NCBI GenBank assembly: GCA_937893485.1
Contig: CALBJL010000220.1
Coordinates: 1-13,078, forward strand
Source of the DNA: an uncultured bacterium
GTDB taxonomy: Bacteria; Bacillota; Clostridia; Lachnospirales; Lachnospiraceae
Reading direction: 5' to 3'
DNA length: 13,078 bases
The translations under genes were made by a program, and so were the position numbers. Below are positions 6,813 through 13,078 of the stretch, one piece after another. The notes under the pieces were generated by a model. That model did not search any database. It worked only from the letters and a program-made list of their open reading frames with translations, and was not told the origin of the DNA. Within the stretch, counting starts at the first letter, position 1. Every line of letters begins with the position of its first letter.

Positions 6813-7760
6813 ATGAATATGAACATCAATTTTCCGAATCTTCACATTTATCTGAATCATGTCGGAAAGAGCATCCATATCGGCAGTTTTGAGATCGCTT
6901 TTTATGGACTGACGCTCGCATTTGCGATGATGATGGGTTTGCTCGTCACTTTGCGCGAAGCAAAGCGCAGCGGTCAGAAAGAGGACGATTATTTCGATCT
7001 GGCGATCATTGCGATTATCTGTTCCCTGATCGGTGCACGGATCTATTATGTTGTGTTTGCATGGGACCGGTACAAAGACAATCTGCTTCAGGTGTTTAAT
7101 CTGCGTCAGGGCGGTCTGGCGATCTATGGCGGAGTGATCGCAGCGATCATTACGACGTTTTGTTTTTGTAAAAAGAGAAAGCTGAAATTTCCACTCGTCT
7201 GTGATACGGCAGGACTGGGACTTGTCACAGGGCAGATCATCGGACGCTGGGGCAATTTCTTCAACCGTGAGTGCTTTGGGGAATATACGAATAATCTGCT
7301 TGCGATGCAACTTCCGGTCAACGCGGTGCGTCAGGGTGAGATCACGGAATCAATCGCAGCCCACAAGGTGGTAGTCGATGGGATCGAGTACATACAGGTG
7401 CATCCCACATTTTTGTATGAATCACTGTGGAATCTGGCACTGCTGTTGTTTCTGGTCTGGTATATCCGCCGCAAAAAATTTGACGGAGAGGTATTTCTTA
7501 TGTATCTGTGCGGTTATGGTGTCGGCAGATTCTGGGTGGAGAGCCTGCGTACTGATCAGCTGCTTGTCCCCGTGATCGGAGTACCTGTATCAATGGTTGT
7601 CGGTGCAGTCATGGCAGTGACCGCTGCCATCTGGATTGCGGTTGTTCGTTCGAAAATAGCAAAAAGTGGAGGAGTTCAAAAGATAGATGGCATCCAAAAC
7701 GACAAAGGAACGGGAGACGCTGCTGCGTCAACTGGAGAGGGAACGAAAGAAACTGAATGA
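6813..7760 (+). CDS. lgt: Prolipoprotein diacylglyceryl transferase
   Basis: Membrane enzyme that transfers diacylglycerol from phosphatidylglycerol to the lipobox cysteine of prolipoproteins, the first step in lipoprotein maturation. It is 315 aa with about seven hydrophobic helices. Family signatures present are FYGLTLAFAMMMGLL, IGARIYYVVF, GGLAIYGGVIA, the Lgt signature GRWGNFFNRECFGE (about 144-157), VHPTFLYESLWN and GRFWVESLRTD. In the GGLAIYGG segment a tyrosine stands where E. coli Lgt has His103. After the last helix there is a hydrophilic tail of about 36 residues rich in Gly, Thr and Glu. The tail's DNA overlaps the start of the Spo0E-like gene in another frame. A modest AAGGG ribosome binding site precedes the ATG. 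Confidence 0.96.
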   Translation: MNMNINFPNLHIYLNHVGKSIHIGSFEIAFYGLTLAFAMMMGLLVTLREAKRSGQKEDDYFDLAIIAIICSLIGARIYYVVFAWDRYKDNLLQVFNLRQGGLAIYGGVIAAIITTFCFCKKRKLKFPLVCDTAGLGLVTGQIIGRWGNFFNRECFGEYTNNLLAMQLPVNAVRQGEITESIAAHKVVVDGIEYIQVHPTFLYESLWNLALLLFLVWYIRRKKFDGEVFLMYLCGYGVGRFWVESLRTDQLLVPVIGVPVSMVVGAVMAVTAAIWIAVVRSKIAKSGGVQKIDGIQNDKGTGDAAASTGEGTKETE

Positions 7761-7851
7761 AGCAATTTTAAAAGATGTATGTTCGGAGGAAAGTCTGGCG
7801 TGCAGCAGGCGCGTAGACCGGATTTTAGAGCAGCTGATAGAAGAACCGTGA
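7687..7851 (+). CDS. Spo0E-like aspartyl-phosphate phosphatase, small, overlapping lgt
   Basis: A 54-codon frame, ATG at 7687 and TGA at 7849-7851, shifted +1 relative to lgt and overlapping its last 74 bases. The product is two short charged helices: RQLERERKKLNEAIL, a connecting loop, then SLACSRRVDRILEQLIEE. This is the Spo0E-family layout, and S40xxxD44 fits the family SxxxD motif (SQELD in Bacillus proteins). Characterised members dephosphorylate Spo0A~P and so delay sporulation. GGAGGAG at 7668-7674 lies 12 bases before the ATG, and a perfect terminator begins two bases after the stop, both supporting a real gene. It is likely cotranscribed with lgt and perhaps translationally coupled to it. 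Family assignment is from motif reading only. Confidence 0.72.
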   Translation: MASKTTKERETLLRQLERERKKLNEAILKDVCSEESLACSRRVDRILEQLIEEP

Positions 7852-7852
7852 G

Positions 7853-7886
7853 ACAGCCGGTGGAGCAATCCACCGGCTGTTTTTTC
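7853..7886 (+). terminator. Intrinsic terminator after lgt/Spo0E-like gene
   Basis: ACAGCCGGTGGA (7853-7864) pairs perfectly over 12 bases with TCCACCGGCTGT (7869-7880) around a GCAA tetraloop, followed directly by TTTTTT. It separates the lgt transcript from the dcw cluster. Confidence 0.96.
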
Positions 7887-7926
7887 GTTTCGACACAAAT
7901 AGACGGGCAAAAAAACATACGTTCCG

Positions 7927-7955
7927 TTGATTTTTCTCCCAAAAGAGAGTATAGT
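7927..7955 (+). promoter_or_regulatory. Sigma-A type promoter of the dcw cluster (mraZ promoter)
   Basis: TTGATT (7927-7932) and TATAGT (7950-7955) are 17 bases apart, giving a predicted start near 7962 and a leader of about 115 bases. It lies between a strong terminator and mraZ, where a cluster promoter is expected. Confidence 0.72.
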
Positions 7956-7964
7956 AAGGGTCAT

Positions 7965-8012
7965 AAGTGGAGGAAAGTGGTATATAAGTGGCAGAAAGTG
8001 GTGGATAAGTTC
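7965..8012 (+). promoter_or_regulatory. Phased direct repeats, probable MraZ operator
   Basis: AAGTGG begins at 7965, 7975, 7986 and 7996, followed by a degenerate AAGTTC at 8007; a further AAGT at 8027 is in phase. The 10/11-base step puts all boxes on one face of the helix. MraZ is known to bind short direct repeats of about 10-base period upstream of its own operon (TGGG-type in E. coli, AAAGTG-type in a Mollicute), and two boxes here read AAAGTGG. The boxes start just after the predicted transcription start, which would suit repression. Assignment is by pattern and position. Confidence 0.7.
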
Positions 8013-8075
8013 ATAACTTTGTGAATAAGTAGTTGAACCAAGCCGGATGCCATGTATATATGATGAGGACCCAGA

Positions 8076-8504
8076 ATGTTTACCGGTGAGTACAATCATA
8101 GTATTGATGCAAAAGGCAGAGTGATCGTCCCTTCCAAGTTTCGCGAGCAGTTGGGAGAGGAGTTCGTCGTGACCAAAGGTCTCGACGGCTGTCTTTTCGT
8201 GTACCCGAAAAGCGAGTGGGAGGGCATTGAGGAGAAGTTCCGCGCATTGCCGTCCAACGCACAGACCCGCCGGTTTATGAGATTTTTCTTTGCGGGTGCG
8301 GCGACCTGCGAGGTAGACAAACAGGGTAGAATTCTGATTCCGACAAATCTTAGGGAGCACGCCGATCTGCAGAAGGACATTGTATCTGCGGGTGTGCTGA
8401 ACCGCGTGGAGATCTGGAACCGAGACCGCTGGGTGGAGAGCAGCAATTTTGACGATATGGATGAAGTCGCAGAACACATGGCAGAGCTGGGATTTAGTTT
8501 TTAA
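8076..8504 (+). CDS. mraZ: Transcriptional regulator MraZ
   Basis: DNA-binding regulator that heads the dcw cluster and controls it. The 142 aa length matches the family. It contains two AbrB/SpoVT-like swapped-hairpin repeats, each with the conserved D-x-x-G-R: DAKGRVIVPSKFR (11-23) and DKQGRILIPTNLR (81-93). The family sequence RRFMRFFFAGA lies between them at 65-75. MraZ forms ring-shaped oligomers that contact several operator repeats at once, which fits the phased AAGTGG boxes upstream. The start follows ATGAGGA. rsmH begins 16 bases after the stop, as in most bacteria. Confidence 0.97.
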   Translation: MFTGEYNHSIDAKGRVIVPSKFREQLGEEFVVTKGLDGCLFVYPKSEWEGIEEKFRALPSNAQTRRFMRFFFAGAATCEVDKQGRILIPTNLREHADLQKDIVSAGVLNRVEIWNRDRWVESSNFDDMDEVAEHMAELGFSF

Positions 8505-8520
8505 GAGTGAGGGCTGACGA

Positions 8521-9489
8521 ATGGAATTTAACCATACCTCCGTGCTGTTGACGGAGACAATCGAACAGTTACATATCCGTCCGGACGGGATCTATGTGGA
8601 TGGCACGCTCGGTGGCGGTGGACATGCCTATGAGGTGTTAAAGCGGCTCGGTGACGGCGGACGGCTGATCGGTATCGATCAGGATGCGGATGCGATACAG
8701 GCAGCCGGTGAGCGGCTGCGTGAGTTCTCGGATCACCTGACGATCATCCGCAGCAATTATGCCAATATGAAGGAAGAACTCGGACGAATCGGTATATTTG
8801 GAGTGGAGGGCATCGTGCTCGATCTGGGCGTGTCTTCATTTCAATTAGATACACCGGAGCGCGGATTTACCTATCGTGTGGAGGATGCGCCGCTTGATAT
8901 GCGTATGGATCAGCGTGCGCGTGTCAGTGCAAGAGATATCGTCAACACCTACAGTGAGGGCGAATTGTACCGGATGATCCGCGATTATGGAGAGGATCGT
9001 TTTGCAAAAAATATCGCAAAGCATATTGTCGCTGCGCGGGAAAAGAAAACGATTGAGACGACCGGACAGCTCAATGCGATTATAGAGGCGGCGATTCCGA
9101 AAAAGATCGCAAAAACCGGAGGACATCCGGCAAAGCGCACCTATCAGGCGATCCGCATTGAGTGTAATCATGAGCTGGATGTGCTGCGGGATCACCTCGA
9201 TGAGATGATCGGGCTGCTGAATCCGGGCGGCAGGATCTGTATTATTACATTCCATTCGCTTGAGGACCGGATCGTCAAGACAATTTTTAAAACAAATGAG
9301 AATCCGTGTACCTGTCCGCCGGACTTTCCGGTATGTGTATGCGGAAATGTATCAAAGGGAAAAGTGATTACGCGAAAGCCCATTCTCCCCTCACAGGAGG
9401 AGATGGAGCACAATCCCCGCTCAAAAAGTGCAAAGCTGCGGGTGTTTGAAAAAGCGGAAGATACACAAGAGCATTCGAAAATAAATTGA
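8521..9489 (+). CDS. rsmH: 16S rRNA (cytosine-1402-N4)-methyltransferase RsmH
   Basis: S-adenosylmethionine-dependent enzyme (formerly MraW) that methylates N4 of C1402 in the 16S rRNA decoding centre. At 322 aa it is slightly longer than the usual 305-315. It starts with HTSVLLTE and has the cofactor-binding loop VDGTLGGGGHAYEVL, then IGIDQD, DLGVSSFQLDTPERGF, PLDMRMD, the helical insert, RTYQAIRIECNHEL and the closing ITFHSLEDRIVK. A cysteine cluster, CTCPPDFPVCVC, lies near the C-terminus, common in Firmicute members. A short charged tail (KAEDTQEHSKIN) follows. GAGGG upstream supports the ATG. Second gene of the dcw operon. Confidence 0.97.
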   Translation: MEFNHTSVLLTETIEQLHIRPDGIYVDGTLGGGGHAYEVLKRLGDGGRLIGIDQDADAIQAAGERLREFSDHLTIIRSNYANMKEELGRIGIFGVEGIVLDLGVSSFQLDTPERGFTYRVEDAPLDMRMDQRARVSARDIVNTYSEGELYRMIRDYGEDRFAKNIAKHIVAAREKKTIETTGQLNAIIEAAIPKKIAKTGGHPAKRTYQAIRIECNHELDVLRDHLDEMIGLLNPGGRICIITFHSLEDRIVKTIFKTNENPCTCPPDFPVCVCGNVSKGKVITRKPILPSQEEMEHNPRSKSAKLRVFEKAEDTQEHSKIN

Positions 9490-9534
9490 AAATAACGGTA
9501 TCAGGGATGTGCCGAAAATGAGGGGAAAGCAGTT

Positions 9535-10047
9535 ATGGCAGAGTCAGGAAGAGATTACAGAAGAATGACTTATATTGAGGGGAATGTCGTCCGCCGCATG
9601 GATGCGATGCCGGACAACTGGGAGCAGGAGCGGCAGCGCCGCAGGGAGCGTGAACAGCAGGAGCAGCGGGAGCGTCAGAGACGGCGCAGACAGCGTGCGA
9701 TTGCCAGACGCAATCAGGACCGGGCGCTCGTCATGGATCGCAGCTATGTCGTTTTTTTGACGTTTGCTGCAATTATTACTTGCCTAACGGCAGTATTTTA
9801 TATTAAACTACAGTCAGATGTCACCATCCATCTGAACAATATCGCGGCACTCGAGTCGAGCGTCAACCAGTTAAAGACTGATAACGATGCGACGGACAAG
9901 CGTCTGGCGACGGCAATACAGATGGATACTGTGAAGGAGCGTGCGATGGGTGAGCTGGGCATGAGCTATCCGTCGCAGGATCAGATTGTCTATTATCAGA
10001 TTGACCGCGCAGATTTTATGTCACAGTATGGTGAAATACCGGAATAA
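9535..10047 (+). CDS. ftsL: FtsL-like cell division protein
   Basis: A 170 aa bitopic membrane protein in the position of ftsL, between rsmH and the first PBP gene. FtsL joins DivIC/FtsB to recruit and activate the septal FtsW-FtsI synthase. Residues 1-69 are predicted cytoplasmic. One membrane span lies at about 71-91 (YVVFLTFAAIITCLTAVFYI), followed by a coiled coil at about 95-130. The ending ERAMGELGMSYPSQDQIVYY is the usual end of this family. The cytoplasmic part is long and contains an Arg/Glu/Gln-rich stretch (about 29-60) of RRREREQQEQRERQRRRR type. FtsL sequences diverge quickly, so the symbol rests on topology, ending and position. GAGGGGAAAG precedes the ATG. Confidence 0.82.
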   Translation: MAESGRDYRRMTYIEGNVVRRMDAMPDNWEQERQRRREREQQEQRERQRRRRQRAIARRNQDRALVMDRSYVVFLTFAAIITCLTAVFYIKLQSDVTIHLNNIAALESSVNQLKTDNDATDKRLATAIQMDTVKERAMGELGMSYPSQDQIVYYQIDRADFMSQYGEIPE

Positions 10048-10064
10048 AGAGAGATTGATAGATT

Positions 10065-12185
10065 TTGGCGAATCAGCAGCGAAGACCAAGAAGAAAAACG
10101 AAAAAATTTACGATCAGCATGAAAAAGAAGCTCATCTTTCTTTTCCTGCTGATCAGCGGAGCGCTCATCGGACTGGTGTGCAGAATCATTTACATCCAGT
10201 ATGTGAAGGGTGCGACGTATGAGAAAATCGTGTTGTCACAGCAGGCATATGACAGTGAGACGATCCCGTTCCGCAGAGGGGATATTCTGGATGCAAAGGG
10301 AACGATCCTCGCGACGAGTACGGATGTATACAATCTGGTGCTGGACTGCAAGGTGCTCACAAGCGATGTGAGCGGAAAGCAGCCTTATCTGGAGCCTACA
10401 TTGACAGCTCTTTTTTCATGTTATCCGCAGCTGGACGAGGGTGAGGTACGGCAGCTGGTCAAGGATTCCCCGAACAGCCAGTACAATGTGCTTCTGAAAA
10501 AGCTGAGCTATGAGGAGATGTCCAAGTATTCGTCACTGGCGGCAGATACGGAGAACCATCCGGATCTCAAGGGTGTATGGTTTGAAAAGAGCTATATCCG
10601 CTCCAATCCATATGGGGCGCTGGCGAGTCCGGTGCTGGGCTTTACACGCTCGGACAATGTCGGAATGCTCGGACTTGAGAGCTATTATGACGATGTGCTC
10701 AGTGGCACGAACGGGCGCAGGTTCGGTTATCTGAATTCGGATAATGATCTGGAAAAGACCGTGCGTGAGGCGGTAGACGGTGATTCGATCGTGACGACAC
10801 TGGATGCCAACCTCCAGAGCATTGTGGAGAAAAAAATTCAGGAGTTCTGTGATACCTTTCAGGATAACGACAGAGAGGGCGCTGCCGCGAGCAACATCGG
10901 CGTGCTGATTATGAATCCGAAGACCGGTGAAGTGATGGCGATGGCGCAGTATCCGACGTTCGACCTGACAGATCCGTGGAATCTGGAGGACCGCTATACA
11001 AAAGAAGAACTCGATGCGATGTCAGAAAAGGAAATCGACGATGCGAGAAACCGTCTGTGGACGAATTACTGCGTTTCGTCCACCTATGAGCCGGGTTCTA
11101 CGGCGAAACCGTTTACGGTGGCTGCCGGTCTGGAGACAGGTACATTAAAAGGAAATGAGACATTTGTCTGTGATGGCGGAGAGACGATTTCCGGACATAA
11201 AATTAAATGTGTGAATGTCTACGGTCACGGTGTGGAGACGATCCGCAAATCACTGATGGATTCCTGCAACGATGCACTCATGCAGATGTCGTACCGGATC
11301 GGTGTGGATAATTTCTGCAACTACCAGAACATTTTCGGTTTTGGGCTGCGTACCAATATCGATCTTCCGGGTGAAGCGCGTACCGATACGCTGCTCTACC
11401 ATGCGGAGGATATGAAAACCGTCGATCTGGCGACGAACTCCTTCGGACAGAATTTTAACGTGACGATGATCCAGATGGCAGGGGCATTTTCTTCACTGAT
11501 TAACGGTGGAAAGTATTATCAGCCGCATCTGTTATCAAAGGTGCTGGATGAAAATGGCAATGTGGTTCGCACGGTTGATCCGGTGCTGATCAAGCAAACC
11601 GTTTCAGAAGAGACAAGTGCACAGATCCGCAGCTACCTATACGATACAGTATCAGAGGGAACCGCACGCTACGCGAAGGTTGCAGGCTATTCAATGGGTG
11701 GAAAGACCGGAACGGCACAGAAGTCCGTTGGCGGTTCGAAGGATGCGGATAATTACTTAGTATCATTCATCGGTTATCTGCCTGCGGATGATCCCGAGCT
11801 TTTGATCTATGCGGTTGTAGATGAGCCGAATGCGCATGAACAGTCACACAGCACCTATGCACAGAATCTCACACGCGAGATTTTAGAGGAGGCACTGCCG
11901 TATCTGAATATTTATCCGGACGAGATTGCACCTGAGGGCGCGCTTACACCGGAGGAGACGGACTTTTATACCGGATTGGACGGAGTCGCTGTACCGTCCG
12001 CAAGCGGAACAAAGATCGATGAGAATGGAACACAGCAGCCGGATGAAGCGGCTGGAGACCAGACTGGAGAGCCGACTGGTGATCAGACCGGGGATCAGCA
12101 ACAGCCGGAAGGCGATACTGTAGAGCCGCAGGAGGGTGATACTGCCGAACCGCAGGAGGGCGATACTGCCGGAGAAAATCAGTAA
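10065..12185 (+). CDS. Class B penicillin-binding protein (PBP2/FtsI type)
   Basis: Membrane-anchored peptidoglycan transpeptidase of the divisome, likely partner of the FtsL-like protein upstream. It is 706 aa, with a membrane anchor at about 22-42. The dimerisation domain follows, with the conserved RRGDILDAKGTILA (70-83). The transpeptidase motifs are S345-TAK348 (catalytic serine), S400-C-N402 and K547-TGT550. There is no PASTA domain. Instead the last 75 or so residues are acidic and low-complexity, with repeats of GDTAEPQE and TGDQ. The start chosen is TTG, preceded by AAAGAGAG at 10046-10053. The first ATG is at 10119 (residue 19) and lacks a ribosome binding site, but cannot be excluded. 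FtsI versus SpoVD-like specificity is not settled. Confidence 0.93.
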   Translation: MANQQRRPRRKTKKFTISMKKKLIFLFLLISGALIGLVCRIIYIQYVKGATYEKIVLSQQAYDSETIPFRRGDILDAKGTILATSTDVYNLVLDCKVLTSDVSGKQPYLEPTLTALFSCYPQLDEGEVRQLVKDSPNSQYNVLLKKLSYEEMSKYSSLAADTENHPDLKGVWFEKSYIRSNPYGALASPVLGFTRSDNVGMLGLESYYDDVLSGTNGRRFGYLNSDNDLEKTVREAVDGDSIVTTLDANLQSIVEKKIQEFCDTFQDNDREGAAASNIGVLIMNPKTGEVMAMAQYPTFDLTDPWNLEDRYTKEELDAMSEKEIDDARNRLWTNYCVSSTYEPGSTAKPFTVAAGLETGTLKGNETFVCDGGETISGHKIKCVNVYGHGVETIRKSLMDSCNDALMQMSYRIGVDNFCNYQNIFGFGLRTNIDLPGEARTDTLLYHAEDMKTVDLATNSFGQNFNVTMIQMAGAFSSLINGGKYYQPHLLSKVLDENGNVVRTVDPVLIKQTVSEETSAQIRSYLYDTVSEGTARYAKVAGYSMGGKTGTAQKSVGGSKDADNYLVSFIGYLPADDPELLIYAVVDEPNAHEQSHSTYAQNLTREILEEALPYLNIYPDEIAPEGALTPEETDFYTGLDGVAVPSASGTKIDENGTQQPDEAAGDQTGEPTGDQTGDQQQPEGDTVEPQEGDTAEPQEGDTAGENQ
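12111..12176 (+). repeat. 24-base tandem repeat in the PBP C-terminal tail
   Basis: Units at 12111-12134, 12135-12158 and a partial 12159-12176 begin GGCGATACTG or GGTGATACTG and encode GDTVEPQE, GDTAEPQE and GDTAGENQ. Just upstream, shorter TGDQ/TGEP repeats are encoded. The region is in frame and probably varies in copy number. Confidence 0.85.
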
Positions 12186-12194
12186 TCGTATCAT

Positions 12195-12245
12195 AACCTC
12201 ATAAGAGCAGTAATAAGCTATAGTAACTGCTTTTATGAGGTTTTT
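12195..12245 (+). terminator. 17-bp hairpin with T run, covering the next gene's ribosome binding site
   Basis: AACCTCATAAGAGCAGT (12195-12211) pairs with ACTGCTTTTATGAGGTT (12226-12242), 17 positions with a single G-U, around a 14-base loop, then TTTTTG. Read alone it is a good intrinsic terminator. Its 3' arm also contains ATGAGG (12235-12240), the only ribosome binding site candidate for the ATG at 12250. The hairpin therefore may attenuate transcription, block translation, or both. It begins 9 bases after the upstream stop codon. Confidence 0.8.
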
Positions 12246-12249
12246 GTAT

Positions 12250-13078
12250 ATGGCGGAACGGGAGGAATGGACAAAGTATCACAATCGCAAAAAGATTGTG
12301 CTCATGTTTTTTATGGTTGCGGCATGTCTTATGTTTCTGATCGGCAGACTCGTCTATCTGATGGTGTGGGGATCGACTTATTACGGAGGCAGGGCGCAGG
12401 ATATTCACGAGCGCGAGCGCTCGATCAAGGCGGCGCGCGGAAATATTTATGACCGGAACGGTGTGCTGCTGGCAGCAAACAAGACCGTCTGTACGATCTC
12501 TGTGATCCACAGCCAGATCGAAGATCCGGAGGCTGTCATAGCGGCGCTGTCAAAGGCACTGGATATGGATGAGGAGAAGGTGCGTGCGCGTGTGGAGAAG
12601 GTGAGCTCGATCGAGCGCATCCGCTCAAACGTGGATATAGAGACCGGGGATCAGATCCGGGCAATGGAGCTGGCGGGTGTGAAGGTCGATGAGGATTACA
12701 AGCGCTATTATCCGCACGGGACGCTTGCCTCAAAGGTACTCGGATTTACCGGAGGGGATAATCAGGGTATCGTGGGACTGGAGGTAAAATATGATAAGCT
12801 TTTGCAGGGGGAACCCGGAAAGATACTGACACTGACCGATGCGAAGGGTATCGAGATCGAGGGTGTCGGTGAGTCGCGCAAAGAGCCGGTGAATGGCAAT
12901 GACTTGTACTTGACACTCGATTATAATATACAGACTTACGCGATGCAGGCTGCCGAGAAGGTACTGGAACAAAAGGATGCAGACAGTGTGCAGATTATCG
13001 TGATGAACCCATCTGACGGGGAAGTGTATGCGATGGTGGATCTGCCGGAATTTGATTCCAACCATCCGTTTACACTGC
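12250..13078 (+). CDS. Second class B penicillin-binding protein, 3'-truncated by the window
   Basis: The frame is open from ATG 12250 to the window end, 276 codons and one base. The N-terminus is MAEREEWTKYHNRKK, followed by a membrane anchor at about 17-38 (IVLMFFMVAACLMFLIGRLVYL). The PBP dimerisation domain contains AARGNIYDRNGVLLAANK, and the linker LTLDYNIQTYAMQAAEKVL leads into the transpeptidase fold (VMNPSDGEVYAMVDLPEFD). The window ends before the SxxK serine, so catalytic residues cannot be checked. Two adjacent class B PBPs in a dcw cluster are usual in sporulating Firmicutes, one being SpoVD-like. Whether this is the sporulation or the vegetative enzyme cannot be told here. Its ribosome binding site, ATGAGG, lies inside the upstream hairpin. 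Confidence 0.93.
   Translation, partial: MAEREEWTKYHNRKKIVLMFFMVAACLMFLIGRLVYLMVWGSTYYGGRAQDIHERERSIKAARGNIYDRNGVLLAANKTVCTISVIHSQIEDPEAVIAALSKALDMDEEKVRARVEKVSSIERIRSNVDIETGDQIRAMELAGVKVDEDYKRYYPHGTLASKVLGFTGGDNQGIVGLEVKYDKLLQGEPGKILTLTDAKGIEIEGVGESRKEPVNGNDLYLTLDYNIQTYAMQAAEKVLEQKDADSVQIIVMNPSDGEVYAMVDLPEFDSNHPFTL

Noticed and set aside
6563..6892. A 109-codon + strand frame overlapping DUF1540 and the start of lgt
   Set aside because: It is out of frame with both recognised genes and its composition is dominated by Arg and Tyr from frame shift. No ribosome binding site supports it.
7779..8024. An 81-codon + strand frame running from the Spo0E-like gene into the mraZ leader
   Set aside because: It crosses a perfect terminator, the dcw promoter and the operator boxes, and its end is just a translation of the AAGTGG repeats.
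1..13078. Mobile element, CRISPR array, toxin-antitoxin or defence system
   Set aside because: No transposase, integrase, phage gene, regular spacer repeats or toxin/antitoxin pair is visible on either strand. The gene order is core chromosome.

Overview
The window reads as a vegetative chromosomal segment from a spore-forming-type Clostridium relative, most likely a Lachnospiraceae member. The basis is moderate base composition, strong AGGAG-type ribosome binding sites, a threonine T-box leader, SEC-C and DUF1540 small proteins, a Spo0E-like protein, and a Gram-positive division and cell wall (dcw) cluster with two consecutive class B penicillin-binding proteins. All genes lie on the + strand. 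No phage, insertion sequence, CRISPR array, rRNA or tRNA gene is visible. The family-level placement is an inference from gene content and style, not a database match.

Left part (1-3710): the 3' portion of a Cache-type methyl-accepting chemotaxis protein, a neurotransmitter:sodium symporter family transporter 40 bases later, and a monocistronic-looking SEC-C zinc-motif protein with its own strong sigma-A promoter. The gap between transporter and SEC-C gene holds a long imperfect inverted repeat (3016-3119) that I cannot assign.

Middle part (3711-7886): a promoter and compact T-box riboswitch with a legible ACC (Thr) specifier and a mutually exclusive terminator lead into a small unknown membrane protein (85 aa) and then thrS. 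This is followed by a two-copy DUF1540 cysteine protein, lgt (lipoprotein diacylglyceryl transferase), and an unlisted 54-codon Spo0E-like gene overlapping the lgt 3' end in another frame. A textbook intrinsic terminator closes the block.

Right part (7887-13078): the start of the dcw cluster. A sigma-A promoter is followed by helically phased AAGTGG boxes that look like MraZ operators. Then come mraZ, rsmH, an FtsL-like bitopic protein with an unusual Arg/Glu/Gln-rich cytoplasmic tail, a PBP2/FtsI-type transpeptidase with a repeat-containing acidic C-terminus, and a second class B PBP cut by the window edge. Between the two PBP genes sits a 17-bp hairpin followed by a T run, with the ribosome binding site of the second PBP buried in its 3' arm.

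Most coding content is ordinary core biology. The most interesting points are regulatory or small: the hairpin over the second PBP's ribosome binding site, the overlapping Spo0E-like gene, the small membrane protein under threonine T-box control, the phased MraZ boxes, and the unexplained inverted repeat.
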